From NCBI GenBank assembly GCA_963782485.1, contig CAWAJV010000007.1, positions 930,001-994,000 of the forward strand: a stretch of 64,000 nucleotides of DNA, read 5' to 3'. This document shows, piece by piece, positions 26,009 through 35,070 of this stretch. Each line of letters begins with the position of its first letter. Positions within the stretch are counted from its first letter, which is position 1. The DNA is from DATAZK01 sp963782485 (GTDB lineage Bacteria; Actinomycetota; Actinomycetes; Frankiales; Frankiaceae). The position numbers were made by a program, and so were the translations under genes. The notes beneath the pieces were generated by a model, which made no database searches, was not told the DNA's origin, and was given only the letters and a program-made list of their open reading frames with translations.

Positions 26009-27124
26009 GTGGACTTCGCGTTCAGCTCGGAGCAGGACGAGTTGCGAGCCATGGTCCGCGACTTTCTTGCCGACCGCTCGCCCGAGCCTGAGGTGCGCCG
26101 CCTCATGGAAACCGAGACCGGGTTCGACCCGCAGGTATGGCGTCAACTCGGTGAGGACCTAGGCGTGCTCGGGTTGGCCGTTCCGGAGGAATACGGAGGC
26201 GCCGGCTCCGGCTTCGTCGAGGTCGGCGTCGTCCTCGAGGAGGCCGGACGATCGCTGTTGTGTGCACCCCTGCTGTCGAGCGCCATCCTCGCCACCAGCG
26301 CCATCCTGCACTCCGGCGACGACGCCGCGAAGAAGGACTACCTGCCGCCGCTGGCATCCGGCCAGCTACGCGGAACTCTCGCGCTCACCGAAGATTCCGG
26401 TCGCTGGGACGAGGCCGGGGTAACCCTCTCCGCCAACAAGTCAGGCGATGGGTGGAGCCTGCGCGGGCACAAGAACTACGTGCTCGACGGGCACACGGCT
26501 GACCTCGTGCTCGCCGCAGCGCGCACCGCGGCCGGGGTCACCCTCTTCGTTGTCGAGTCGTCAGCTCCCGGGCTCACCCGCCAGGTGCTGCCGACGATGG
26601 ACATGACCCGCAAGCAGGCCCGCCTGGAGTTCGCCGATACGCCCGCCCGCTTGCTCGGCGTCGAGGGGGCTGCGTGGCCGGTGCTCTCCCGGACGCTGGA
26701 CCTCGCTGCCGTAGCCCTCTCATGCGAGCAGATCGGGGGTGCGACCCGCGTGCTCGAGATGGCCGTCGAATACGCCAAGGTGCGTCATCAGTTCGGGCGT
26801 GCGATCGGGTCTTTCCAGGCGATCAAACACAAGTGTGCCGACATGCTCGTCGAGGTGGAGTCCGGCAAGTCCGCGGCCTACTACGCGCTGTGGGCAGCCA
26901 CCGAGCTGAACGACGAGCTCCCGGCCGTGGCAAGTCTGGCAAAGGCCTACTGCTCGGATGCCTTCTTCCACTGCGCTGCGGAAAACATCCAGATTCACGG
27001 GGGAATCGGGTTCACGTGGGAGCACCCTGCCCACCTGTATTTCAAGCGGGCGAAGACATCTCAGCTCATGCTGGGAGACCCGAGCTACCACCGTGATCTT
27101 CTCGCTGATCGGGTAGGCATCTGA
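26009..27124 (+). CDS. Acyl-CoA dehydrogenase, FadE-type
   Basis: A 371-residue flavoprotein starting at a GTG with AGGAGC upstream. N-terminal DFAFSSEQDELRAMVRDFL, the middle-domain phrase LALTEDSGRWDEAG in place of the usual TEPxAGSD, and the C-terminal IQIHGGIGFTWEHPAHLYFKRAK are visible. The usual catalytic Glu context is replaced, as in FadE subunits of mycobacterial steroid-degrading heterotetramers, where one subunit lacks the base. A second partner with the Glu is not adjacent, so it may work alone or pair with the 10.5-kb enzyme. It would dehydrogenate an acyl-CoA to an enoyl-CoA for the hydratase that follows by 1 bp. Confidence 0.87.
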   Translation: MDFAFSSEQDELRAMVRDFLADRSPEPEVRRLMETETGFDPQVWRQLGEDLGVLGLAVPEEYGGAGSGFVEVGVVLEEAGRSLLCAPLLSSAILATSAILHSGDDAAKKDYLPPLASGQLRGTLALTEDSGRWDEAGVTLSANKSGDGWSLRGHKNYVLDGHTADLVLAAARTAAGVTLFVVESSAPGLTRQVLPTMDMTRKQARLEFADTPARLLGVEGAAWPVLSRTLDLAAVALSCEQIGGATRVLEMAVEYAKVRHQFGRAIGSFQAIKHKCADMLVEVESGKSAAYYALWAATELNDELPAVASLAKAYCSDAFFHCAAENIQIHGGIGFTWEHPAHLYFKRAKTSQLMLGDPSYHRDLLADRVGI

Positions 27125-27125
27125 C

Positions 27126-27956
27126 ATGACGGACCTCTATGCGGACTTCCCGTCGCTGCGTCTCGAGCGACCCGAGAAGGGCATCCTGGAGATTGTCTTC
27201 GACGGACCCGGGCTCAATGCCGTGTCGCCGCGCATGCATCGCGATATCGCGGAGGTCTGGCGCACCATCGACCGTGACGACGATGTCGATGTCGTCCTCG
27301 TCCGAGGTGAGGGCAGGGCATTTTCCTCCGGTGGCAGCTTCGAGCTGCTCGGCGACATGACCGATGACTACGACACCCGCACGCGTGTCATGCGTGAGGC
27401 GCGCGACCTCGTTTACAACGTCATCAACTGCTCCAAACCGATCGTCTCCGCGATGCACGGCGTCGCCGTCGGAGCCGGACTTGTTGTCGGCATCCTGGCC
27501 GACATCTCGATCGCCGCGAAGAATGCTCGCATCCTCGACGGTCACACGCGGCTCGGAGTGGCGGCGGGTGACAACGCCGTCATGAGCTGGCCGCTGATGG
27601 CCGGCATGGCCAAGGCGAAGTACTACCTGCTCACCTGCGATGAGTTACGCGGGGAGGAGGCGGAGCGCATCGGCCTGATATCGATGGCCGTCGAGGAAGC
27701 CGACCTCTACGAGACCGCGCTGGGGGTGTGCCGCAAGCTGCAGGCCGTATCACCCAGTGCCGTGCGGTGGACCAAGTACTCGCTGAACAACTGGTACCGC
27801 GCGATGGGCCCTTCCTTCGACGCGTCGCTCGCCCTGGAGTTCTACGGCTTCGGTGGACCGGACCCGCGTGAGGGCTTCTCCGCCATACGCGAGAAGCGGC
27901 GGCCGGACTTCACGGCGGCTACCGGAGATGAGTCCACGCCACCACCCCTCGGTTAA
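27126..27956 (+). CDS. Enoyl-CoA hydratase/isomerase family (crotonase)
   Basis: A 276-residue crotonase-fold protein. The oxyanion loops are GRAFSSGGSFELLGD and HGVAVGAGLVVGILADISIAA. The region that carries catalytic Glu residues in classic hydratases reads GHTRLGVAAGDNAVMSWP, lacking a clear Glu, so isomerase, hydrolase or another crotonase reaction is possible. Start ATG at 27126, two bases after the acyl-CoA dehydrogenase stop. It is the third gene of the SDR/FadE/Ech operon and converges on the molybdenum hydroxylase operon (15-bp gap). Confidence 0.85.
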   Translation: MTDLYADFPSLRLERPEKGILEIVFDGPGLNAVSPRMHRDIAEVWRTIDRDDDVDVVLVRGEGRAFSSGGSFELLGDMTDDYDTRTRVMREARDLVYNVINCSKPIVSAMHGVAVGAGLVVGILADISIAAKNARILDGHTRLGVAAGDNAVMSWPLMAGMAKAKYYLLTCDELRGEEAERIGLISMAVEEADLYETALGVCRKLQAVSPSAVRWTKYSLNNWYRAMGPSFDASLALEFYGFGGPDPREGFSAIREKRRPDFTAATGDESTPPPLG

Positions 27957-27971
27957 CGGGTGGGCCAGTCG

Positions 27972-30320
27972 TCAGGCACCTGAGGCGGCGTCTTCGATGG
28001 CGGCAATGATCCGGGACGGCGTCATGGGCTGGCTGTTGAGATAGGCCCCGAGCGGCGCCAGTGCATCGTTGACCGCGTTCAGCAATGCCGGCGGCGACGC
28101 GATCGCACCGCCCTCTCCCATCCCCTTGGCGCCACCCGGAAGAGCCGACGGGGTGACCACGTGGCCGTACTCGATGGTGGGGATCTCGGCGGCGGTGGGC
28201 AGCAGGTAGTCGAGGAAGGTCGTCGTCAGAGGGTTGCCATCGGGGTCGTAGATGAAGTGCTCGTAGAACACCCCGCCGATGCCTTGCGCCACTCCCCCGG
28301 CGATCTGCCCCTCCACGACCATCGGATTGATCATCACGCCGCAGTCCTCGCTGACCACGTAGCGCAGGATCTTCACGGCACCGCTGACCGGATCCACCTC
28401 GACCGTGCAAGCGTGGCAGGCATTGGAGAACGTGAACGGAGGGGCCTTGAATCGCGCCGTGACCTCCAGCGCGGTCGGGGCATCCGCGGGCAGCGCGTCA
28501 TGGCCGAAGTACGCGAGGTTCGCCAAGTTCTCGAAGCTCAGTGACGAGGACTGATCTCCGCGGACGAAGACCAGCGAATCCTCGATCTCGAGATCGGCGC
28601 TGTTGGCTTCCAGCACCGCCGCGGCCATGTCGACGACCTGCTTGCGGAGCTGGATGGCCGCTTCACCCGCTGCCCCCGCGGCGACGACGGCGCTGCGGCT
28701 GCCTCCGGTGCCCGCGCCGTAGGGGACGAAGGCGGTGTCGCCCTGAATGAAGGTGATGTCGGCGACGGAACATCCAAGCCCGTCGGCGACAACCTGCGCC
28801 ATCGTCGTCTCCAGGCTCTGGCCGTGACTGCCGGTGCCCATGATGAGCGCGATCTTGCCACCGGGCAGCAGCCGAAGCGTCGCACCCTCGGTCCCGAGCG
28901 GGCCGAAGGACTGCGACGGTTCGATGTAGAGCCCGAGCCCGATGCCGACGTACCGACCTTCGGCGCGGGCCGCCTCTTGTCGCCGCCGGAAGTCGTCGTA
29001 GCCGATGAGCTCTGCCGCCTGCTCGAGGGTTTCGGCGGGACTGACCCGGTCGTACAGGAAGCCACCCGAGCTCTGGTACGGCAGCTCGCTCTGCTGGATG
29101 ACGTTGCGGCGCCGCAAGTCGAGCGGGTCGATCCCGAGCCGGTGTGCTGCCAGATCGACCAGCTGCTCGCGAGCGACGGTCTCCATCATCCAGGGACCCC
29201 GGTAAGCGCAGCGTCCGCAGGTGTTGGTGTAGGCCGCCCGGTCGATGTAGTCCATCCGCGGGATTCGATAGGGCCCCGGGAAGATGATCGCCCCCGCACC
29301 GGCCGTGCTTCCGTTGCCGGGGAACGGGTAGGCGCCGACGTTTTCCAGCTGATCTGCCGTGACCGCCGCAAATTCACCAGCGGGGTCCATAGCTAGAGAC
29401 ACCGTCATGCTCTCCTCGCGGGAGTGCCCACCGGCTAGCAGGTTTTCGTTGCGATCCTCGATCCACTTCACCGGCCGGCCGATCCGGCGGCTCGCGATGA
29501 TGACGGCGAAGTCTTCCCGCATCGGAAACATCTTCTGTCCGAAGGCTCCACCGACGTCGCCCATCACCACGCGGATGCGGTGCTCCGGAATCTTCAGTAA
29601 TCGCGCCACATTTGCGCGTACCTCGTGGGGCCCTTGCGTCGCCGAGTACACCGTCAGCGTGTCCTCGGAGCGGTCCCAGGAAGCGATCAGTCCCCTCGGT
29701 TCCATCGGGACGCAGTTGTAGCGGTGCTGGTGAAACGTCTCGGTGACGACATGCGCCGCCTGCGCGAACGCCTCGGCGACGCCGGGGTCGTTGCGGCTGG
29801 GAATCTGTCCGGCCAGGTTGGTCCCCAGCTCAGGATGTACGGCCGGCGCGCCCTCCGCGAGCGCGGCAGCCGCGTCGACGACCACGTCGAGCGGCTCGAT
29901 GTCCACCTCGACAAGCTCGGCGGCGTCTTCGGCGACGTAACGGCTTTCGGCGATCACGATCGCGATCGGATCACCCACGAAGCGCACGTCACCTCGGGCG
30001 AGCGGTTTGATCGGAGGCATGGGAGCGTCTGGCCCGATCATGGTGTGCCACAGCGGGCCGAGACCCTGATTGAGGTCGTCGCCTGTCAGGACGGCGATCA
30101 CCCCGGGTAGCGCTTCGGCGGCCTCCGTGGTGAGCGAGATGATCCGGCCGTGCGCCGCCTGGCTGCGGACGAACGCCGCGTGCAGCATCCCGGGGAGGAT
30201 GACGTCATCGATGTAGTGCCCTTGACCGGTCAGCAGCCGCGGATCCTCCCGGCGCCGGACCGACTGCCCGACGAAGCGATTGCCGGCTGCCGGAGCCGTG
30301 ACGGGAACGGCGACCATCAA
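27972..30320 (-). CDS. Molybdenum hydroxylase large subunit (xanthine dehydrogenase/CoxL-like, non-CO type)
   Basis: A 782-residue molybdopterin-binding subunit. The N-terminus (FVGQSVRRREDPRLLTGQGHYIDD) and MFPMREDFAV are typical of this group. The active-site loop reads CAYRGPWMMET; form-I CO dehydrogenases have AYxCSFR and form-II proteins AYRGAGR, so this is neither a classical CO dehydrogenase nor an exact form II. SHGQSLET contacts the cofactor, and KGMGEGGAIASP holds the catalytic Glu. Enzymes of this family hydroxylate N-heterocycles or aromatic/acyl carbon using water. It is the last gene of a leftward operon and overlaps the iron-sulfur subunit by 4 bases. Confidence 0.88.
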   Translation of the reverse strand: MMVAVPVTAPAAGNRFVGQSVRRREDPRLLTGQGHYIDDVILPGMLHAAFVRSQAAHGRIISLTTEAAEALPGVIAVLTGDDLNQGLGPLWHTMIGPDAPMPPIKPLARGDVRFVGDPIAIVIAESRYVAEDAAELVEVDIEPLDVVVDAAAALAEGAPAVHPELGTNLAGQIPSRNDPGVAEAFAQAAHVVTETFHQHRYNCVPMEPRGLIASWDRSEDTLTVYSATQGPHEVRANVARLLKIPEHRIRVVMGDVGGAFGQKMFPMREDFAVIIASRRIGRPVKWIEDRNENLLAGGHSREESMTVSLAMDPAGEFAAVTADQLENVGAYPFPGNGSTAGAGAIIFPGPYRIPRMDYIDRAAYTNTCGRCAYRGPWMMETVAREQLVDLAAHRLGIDPLDLRRRNVIQQSELPYQSSGGFLYDRVSPAETLEQAAELIGYDDFRRRQEAARAEGRYVGIGLGLYIEPSQSFGPLGTEGATLRLLPGGKIALIMGTGSHGQSLETTMAQVVADGLGCSVADITFIQGDTAFVPYGAGTGGSRSAVVAAGAAGEAAIQLRKQVVDMAAAVLEANSADLEIEDSLVFVRGDQSSSLSFENLANLAYFGHDALPADAPTALEVTARFKAPPFTFSNACHACTVEVDPVSGAVKILRYVVSEDCGVMINPMVVEGQIAGGVAQGIGGVFYEHFIYDPDGNPLTTTFLDYLLPTAAEIPTIEYGHVVTPSALPGGAKGMGEGGAIASPPALLNAVNDALAPLGAYLNSQPMTPSRIIAAIEDAASGA

Positions 30321-30799
30321 TCCACCTTCGCACTGGGGGCAAGCCGGCGGACAGCGCGCACGATGCCCTGATAACCGGTACAGCGACAGAGGTTTCCCGA
30401 CAGACCGGCGAGGATTTCCTGGTCTGTCGGGGACGGGTTGTCACGCACGAAGGCGGTCAGCGAGACGACGAAGCCCGGGGTGCAGAACCCGCACTGCAAG
30501 CCATGCTCCTCACGCAGCGCCTCCTGGACCGGGTTGAGGCCACCCTCCTGCGGCGTGAGCCCTTCAACCGTCACCACGTCGGAGCCCGCCGCCTGAACGG
30601 CGAAGACAAGACAGGATCGGACAGCCGCGCCGTCAAGCAGGACGGTGCAGGCTCCACACACCCCGTGCTCGCAGCCCAGATGAGTGCCCGTCAGCCCGAG
30701 ATCCTCCCGGAGCGCGTCAGCGAGCGTTTTGCGCGGCTCGACGACCGCTCGGCGGTGCTCGCCATTGACGGTCAGGGAGACCGGGACCGGATCAGACAC
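30317..30799 (-). CDS. Molybdenum hydroxylase small subunit, [2Fe-2S] (CoxS-like)
   Basis: A 160-residue protein from a GTG that overlaps the FAD-subunit stop. The N-terminal plant-type ferredoxin domain has Cys43, Cys48, Cys51 and Cys63; the C-terminal domain has Cys103, Cys106, Cys138 and Cys140. This is the full set for two [2Fe-2S] clusters. It transfers electrons from the Mo site to FAD. An in-frame ATG about 54 bases upstream lies inside the FAD-subunit gene and gives an implausible basic N-terminus, so the GTG is chosen. Confidence 0.9.
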   Translation of the reverse strand: MSDPVPVSLTVNGEHRRAVVEPRKTLADALREDLGLTGTHLGCEHGVCGACTVLLDGAAVRSCLVFAVQAAGSDVVTVEGLTPQEGGLNPVQEALREEHGLQCGFCTPGFVVSLTAFVRDNPSPTDQEILAGLSGNLCRCTGYQGIVRAVRRLAPSAKVD

Positions 30800-31664
30800 T
30801 TGACGCCTCCTTGAGCGCGTCCGCCAATGCCGACCGCACCGTGCCCGCGCCAACGCGACGCCGGTAGCGCGCGTCGCCGTGAATGTCCTCGGCCGGATGC
30901 GCGTCGGTCAGGGCCAGCTCGGCCAGTTCAACGATGTCCAGGCTGTCAACCTGCTCCCCCAATACGCGCTGTTCCGCGACCGACGCGCGTAGCGGGACGG
31001 GACCGAGTCCCAGCAGGCTGATAGCGATGCGGGTGACACGCCCGTCCTCGTCGAGGCTTGCTGCCACCGTCGCCCCGGCCACCGCGAAATCGCCGTGGCG
31101 GCGGGCGAATTCGGCGATGCCGAAGCCCGAGCGATGGGGCCACGCAGGCACCCGCAGTCCCACGAGGAGCTCGTCGGGAGCTATCGCACATTCGAACGTC
31201 GACACGAAGAAATCCCCGGCCGCCACCTCGCGCTCGCCACCGGCGCCGCGCACCACGGCGCGGGCCCCCAGCGTCAGCATGACCGCCGGCCATTCGGCTG
31301 CCGGGTCCGCGTGCGCACATGACCCGCCGATGGTGCCGCGGTTGCGGATCTGGAAGTGACCGATGTACGGGGCCGCGCGAGACAGCAGCGGGCTGGCCCC
31401 GGCGACAGTGGCGTCGACCTCGATCTCCCGATGTGTCGTCATGGCGCCGAGGAACAGTCCGTCGTCGTCCAAGGAGACACCGTGCAGCGAGTCGATACCG
31501 GCCAGATCGACAAGGTGTCCGATGCGAGCGAGCCGCAGCGCCATCATCGGGACCAGGCTTTGCCCTCCCGCGATGGCCTTCGCGTCGTCACCGTGCTCGG
31601 CCAGCAGTGCAATTGCTTCCTCGACGGATCGCGGCGAGTGGTACGTGAAGGGGGCTGCCTTCAC
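30792..31664 (-). CDS. Molybdenum hydroxylase medium subunit, FAD-binding (CoxM-like)
   Basis: A 290-residue protein of the CoxM/CutM family: AIAGGQSLVPMMALR near residue 35 is the first FAD-binding motif, and TIGGSCAHADPAAEWPA is the second. It links the [2Fe-2S] subunit to the external electron acceptor. The order medium-small-large and the overlaps of a few bases are the usual layout. It overlaps the upstream SDR by 4 bases, so SDR, coxM-, coxS- and coxL-like genes are one transcript. Confidence 0.9.
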   Translation of the reverse strand: MKAAPFTYHSPRSVEEAIALLAEHGDDAKAIAGGQSLVPMMALRLARIGHLVDLAGIDSLHGVSLDDDGLFLGAMTTHREIEVDATVAGASPLLSRAAPYIGHFQIRNRGTIGGSCAHADPAAEWPAVMLTLGARAVVRGAGGEREVAAGDFFVSTFECAIAPDELLVGLRVPAWPHRSGFGIAEFARRHGDFAVAGATVAASLDEDGRVTRIAISLLGLGPVPLRASVAEQRVLGEQVDSLDIVELAELALTDAHPAEDIHGDARYRRRVGAGTVRSALADALKEASSV

Positions 31665-32536
31665 GAGACGGCAGCCTCACCGGCGCTGGCCGACTGCGTG
31701 ACCTCGGACTCCCAGTCCTGCTGGAACTCGATGGCAACCCGGGCGAGCGTGCCGCCGTCACAGCTCGGCAGGCACACGCCCGACATGTACATGGAGTCAT
31801 CAGAGGCGAGAAACAGGGCGACGTTGGCGTTGTCGCGAAGGCTGGGCGGTCGCGGTGCTTTGAACGGGATGGGCGAGACGCTCGGATCCCACGGGCCGGC
31901 CACCTCCTCGTACGACTGGCCGATGACCGGTGCGTCGAGCGGCAGCAGCAGGTTCGGTGACATTCCGTGGGCCGGGCAGAGTGCGTTGACGCGTATGCCG
32001 TCCCTGCCGAGTCCCCAGGCGAGATGCCGCACCAGTGAATTGACCCCGCCCTTCGCGGAGCCGTACGCGTAGAAGCCCGGGTAGGCAACGAGACCACCGG
32101 CGGACGAGGTCACCACGATGGTGCCCCGACCGGCCGACCTCATGACCCGCACCGCGTGCTTTGCCGCAAGGAAGACCCCGGTCAGGTTGACCGCGACGAC
32201 CTGGTTCCAGGCGTCCAGGGTCACGTCCTCGAAGGGGGTCGTGCCGAGGCCCACTTCCGCGATGGCCGCGTTGGCGAACATGACGTCGAGGCGGCCATAG
32301 TGCTCGACGGTCGCGTCGACTCCGGCTTCGACGGCCGCTTCGTCGGTGACATCCAGGGTCAGCGCAATGGCGTCACCGCCGCGCTCGGCAACGAGTGCAG
32401 CGGTGTCCTTCGCGCGGCCCTCGGAAACGTCGGTCACTGCCACCTGGGCACCCTCAGCCGCGAAGAGCAGGGCGCTCTCACGACCTAGACCGGAGCCCGC
32501 CCCGGTGATCAGCACGACCTTGTCAGCGAGCCGCAT
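31661..32536 (-). CDS. SDR family oxidoreductase in the molybdenum hydroxylase operon
   Basis: A 291-residue SDR with TGAGSGLG (residues 11-18), the variant FANAAIAE for NNAG, and catalytic YGSAK. An ATG with GGGAGG 7 bases upstream begins the frame. The C-terminal extension beyond the Rossmann fold (EFQQDWESEVTQSASAGEAAVS) overlaps the start of the FAD subunit. Co-translation with a Mo hydroxylase suggests that it oxidises the hydroxylated product or prepares its substrate; this is inferred from order alone. Confidence 0.85.
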   Translation of the reverse strand: MRLADKVVLITGAGSGLGRESALLFAAEGAQVAVTDVSEGRAKDTAALVAERGGDAIALTLDVTDEAAVEAGVDATVEHYGRLDVMFANAAIAEVGLGTTPFEDVTLDAWNQVVAVNLTGVFLAAKHAVRVMRSAGRGTIVVTSSAGGLVAYPGFYAYGSAKGGVNSLVRHLAWGLGRDGIRVNALCPAHGMSPNLLLPLDAPVIGQSYEEVAGPWDPSVSPIPFKAPRPPSLRDNANVALFLASDDSMYMSGVCLPSCDGGTLARVAIEFQQDWESEVTQSASAGEAAVS

Positions 32537-32571
32537 TGCTTGCCTCCCAATGACCGATGAAACGCCGCCCG

Positions 32572-34218
32572 CTATCCACGCAGCAGCCGGCCTGGACGTA
32601 CGCCATCGAGATCCTTGCCGTCCTGGCGGGTCAGCTCGCCGTTGATCCAGACGGACTCGATGCCCCGGCTGCGCGCCACAAGCCGATCCGCCCCGGCGGG
32701 AAAATCGAACACGCGCTCCACCGGCTCGACAGCAATTGCTGCCGCATCGAAGGCCACGAGATCGGCGTACGCGCCTGCAGCGATGGTCCCGCGCCCTGCC
32801 AGGCCGAAAACGCTTGCCGGGTGGCCGGTGAGCCGCCAGACAGCCTTCTCCAGTGAGAGAACGCCGGTCTCGCGTACCCAGTGTTCGAGGAGGTAGGTCG
32901 AGAACACGGCGTCGCAGAGCTGACTGGCGTGAGCGCCGGCGTCAGACAGTCCGAGAATCAACCGATCCTCACCGAGCATGTCAGCGAGCTCAGCCGCGTC
33001 GTTGTTGGCCAGCACGACCCGGAAGCGGGTCTCGAGATCGTCGGCGAGCGCCAGGTCGCACATGACGTCGAGCGGATGCACCCCTTGCGCTTCGGCCAAC
33101 TCGGCGAGGGTTGGCCCATCACGCAGCTCAGCGTGGACGCGCGTCTCCTGCACGGTGATGCGGGAAAAGGGCGGCCAGCCGATGGCTTCAGAGTCCCGAC
33201 GGGCCCGCGCTCGCCAGGCCGGGTCAGAGATGATGCGGGCCCGCTGCTCGTGCGGGACCGTGACAATCTCGGTGAACGCGGGAACTCGGGCCAGCGGTCC
33301 CGGATCGGCCATGGTCAGCTGCATCACGATCGGCCGGCAGGCGAGCTGTGGCCAGACCTCGCCGCCCAGCTCTTGCAGCCGTTCCACCACGCTCTGCCAG
33401 TGCTGGCCCGTACCCAACGCGGTGTACGTGACGGGCCTGCCGATCGAACGGGAAAGTGCAGCCAGTTCGGTAAGCCCGAAGTCGTCGCCCTTCGTGATCG
33501 CGACTATCCCGCGCTGCCGTTCCGCCAGCGCCCGGCAGATCTCGAAGATCTCCGCCGGCTCCGCCAGCCGACTGGGGACCGGCTTGCCCCAGGCGCCGGC
33601 GTGAGCGGACTGCTTGGAGGTCGCAAAACCGATCGCTCCGGCATCCAGAGCCTCGCCGACCAGCCGGCGCATCTCGGCCACCTCAGCGTCCGTCGCGGCA
33701 CGTTCGGTGGCGTCGTCGCCGAGCACATACGTGCGCAGCGGCGTATGCCCGATCATCGCCGCGACGTTCAATCGGGTGGTCCGAGCCTCGACGGCGGCCA
33801 GATACTCCGGGAAGGTCTCGAACGTCCAGGGGATCCCCGCCGCCAGGGCCGCAACGGACATTCCTTCGACATTTTCCAGCGTGCGCGCGAGCGTCTCGCG
33901 GTCGCGCGCCCGCGTGGGCGCGATCCCGAACCCGCAGTTGCCCATCACCACGCTTGTCACGCCGTGCCAGCAGGACGGCGTGAGATCGCTGTCCCAGAGG
34001 ACCTGGGCGTCGTAGTGCGTGTGGCAGTCGATGAAACCCGGGGCGAGCGTCAGTCCGGCGAGATCGATGACCTCTGCGTCCTGCACCGTTCCCGGCGCCG
34101 CCACCTCGACGATGCGGTCGCCTGCGATGACGACGTCAGCCGGTCGCGCAGGTGCGCCCGTCCCGTCGACTACGGCGGCGTTGCGCAGCACCTGGCGCTT
34201 GTCAGCGGTCAAAGCCAT
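32572..34218 (-). CDS. D-aminoacylase/N-acyl-D-amino-acid deacylase family amidohydrolase
   Basis: A 548-residue metal-dependent hydrolase. Visible: GFIDCHTHYDAQ (HxH metal site, residue about 66), VMGNCGFGIAP, where the Cys is the extra zinc ligand of D-aminoacylases, and LSDAGAHASQ with the catalytic Asp. This differs from the other amidohydrolases of the window, which belong to the ACMSD-like group. The family cleaves N-acyl-D-amino acids, but many members act on other amides or cyclic imides. GGGAGG lies 8 bases before the ATG. It heads the operon that continues with an SDR and the Mo hydroxylase, so amide or lactam opening may be linked to ring hydroxylation (inference). Confidence 0.85.
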   Translation of the reverse strand: MALTADKRQVLRNAAVVDGTGAPARPADVVIAGDRIVEVAAPGTVQDAEVIDLAGLTLAPGFIDCHTHYDAQVLWDSDLTPSCWHGVTSVVMGNCGFGIAPTRARDRETLARTLENVEGMSVAALAAGIPWTFETFPEYLAAVEARTTRLNVAAMIGHTPLRTYVLGDDATERAATDAEVAEMRRLVGEALDAGAIGFATSKQSAHAGAWGKPVPSRLAEPAEIFEICRALAERQRGIVAITKGDDFGLTELAALSRSIGRPVTYTALGTGQHWQSVVERLQELGGEVWPQLACRPIVMQLTMADPGPLARVPAFTEIVTVPHEQRARIISDPAWRARARRDSEAIGWPPFSRITVQETRVHAELRDGPTLAELAEAQGVHPLDVMCDLALADDLETRFRVVLANNDAAELADMLGEDRLILGLSDAGAHASQLCDAVFSTYLLEHWVRETGVLSLEKAVWRLTGHPASVFGLAGRGTIAAGAYADLVAFDAAAIAVEPVERVFDFPAGADRLVARSRGIESVWINGELTRQDGKDLDGVRPGRLLRG

Positions 34219-34273
34219 GAGCGAGTCCTCCCGATAGATGGTCCGGACTACGGCGATGCCGTATACAGCAACC

Positions 34274-34290
34274 TAATCTAACGCTTTAAC
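34274..34290. promoter_or_regulatory. Island motif, site 6 (TAATCTAACGCTTTAAC)
   Basis: It is a variant copy in the divergent gap between the D-aminoacylase-type operon and a small gene/thioesterase pair. It lies about 55 bases from the leftward start and 24 bases from the rightward one. Confidence 0.4.
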
Positions 34291-34313
34291 CTGTTGGCGA
34301 GAAAGGGTACGGG

Positions 34314-34466
34314 ATGGAACTTCTGACCACCCACCGAGCAGCGCCGCGCCGGCGTGCCTCCATCGGGGGGCTGGCGGACGTCACAATGGGACACCTGGCC
34401 ATCCCACCGGAGGCGCTGCTCGAGCTCGTCGCTGGCCTCCGAAGCTCGCTGCGGGAGCAAGCATGA
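34314..34466 (+). CDS. Small protein of unknown function (50 residues)
   Basis: A short reading frame begins at an ATG with AAGGG about 6 bases upstream and ends in ATGA, the overlap with the thioesterase start, which suggests translational coupling. The product is basic at the N-terminus (THRAAPRRRAS) and then amphipathic (PPEALLELVAGLRSSLREQA). No signal peptide or cysteine motif. It could be a small partner protein of the thioesterase or a coupling leader. Support rests on the ribosome site, overlap and position directly after the promoter element. Confidence 0.45.
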   Translation: MELLTTHRAAPRRRASIGGLADVTMGHLAIPPEALLELVAGLRSSLREQA

Positions 34467-34978
34467 TCTCGGACGCCCACGGTCACGAGTGGGTCGGGTC
34501 CGATTTTCAAGTCGCTGCCCAAGAGTCCTCCGTCCTGCTTTGCGGCGCCTGCCGGCGGCTCGGTCGTTGCCGGCTCGGCCTCGGCAAGGAAGAGCTGCAA
34601 CCCGACGGAACGGTGCTCACCGAACTCATCTGCGGTGCGGAAAACGAAGGTGGGCCGAACGTCGCACATGGCGGCTGGACGGCAGGTGTTTTCGACGAAC
34701 TTCTCGGACACGTGCCCATCCTCTCTGGCGAGGTCGCGGTCACCGGCCAGCTGTCCGTCACGTACGTAAAGCCAGTTCCGATCGGCCGCCCCTTGCGGGC
34801 GCGGGCGTGGACCGAGCGGCGCGAAGGGCAGCGCTGGTACGTGGCGGGTGACCTCGCGCTCGCCAGCACTGGGGCGGTCCTTGCCAGTGGATCGGCGATC
34901 ATGGTGCTACGACGACCTGCGGAACACTTCGCTCGCCACGCCGCCTGGCTGGCGGATCAAGACGCCGCCGGCAGCTGA
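34463..34978 (+). CDS. PaaI-like hotdog thioesterase
   Basis: A 171-residue single hotdog domain. The phrase AHGGWTAGVFDELLGHVP is the central helix of the family, with a His-Gly-Gly and Asp-Glu as candidate active-site residues, followed by GQLSVTYVKPVPIGRPLRARA. The N-terminus carries CGACRRLGRCRLG, three Cys that could bind metal, which is unusual in the family. It should hydrolyse acyl-CoA to free acid and CoA, perhaps for overflow control. It is coupled to the small gene upstream and separate from the next amidohydrolase by 200 bp. Confidence 0.78.
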   Translation: MISDAHGHEWVGSDFQVAAQESSVLLCGACRRLGRCRLGLGKEELQPDGTVLTELICGAENEGGPNVAHGGWTAGVFDELLGHVPILSGEVAVTGQLSVTYVKPVPIGRPLRARAWTERREGQRWYVAGDLALASTGAVLASGSAIMVLRRPAEHFARHAAWLADQDAAGS

Positions 34979-35070
34979 GTCCCGCCTCCACAGCCGACTC
35001 TCACGTCCGCGCTCCCCCGGACCGCTGGCAGCAGGCGCTTCCCGCCAGGGGATACCGGCCGCCCGAATAT

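Noticed and set aside
27972..30320. Aerobic carbon monoxide dehydrogenase large subunit
   Set aside because: The form-I loop AYxCSFR is absent; the loop is AYRGPW, so CO oxidation is not supported.
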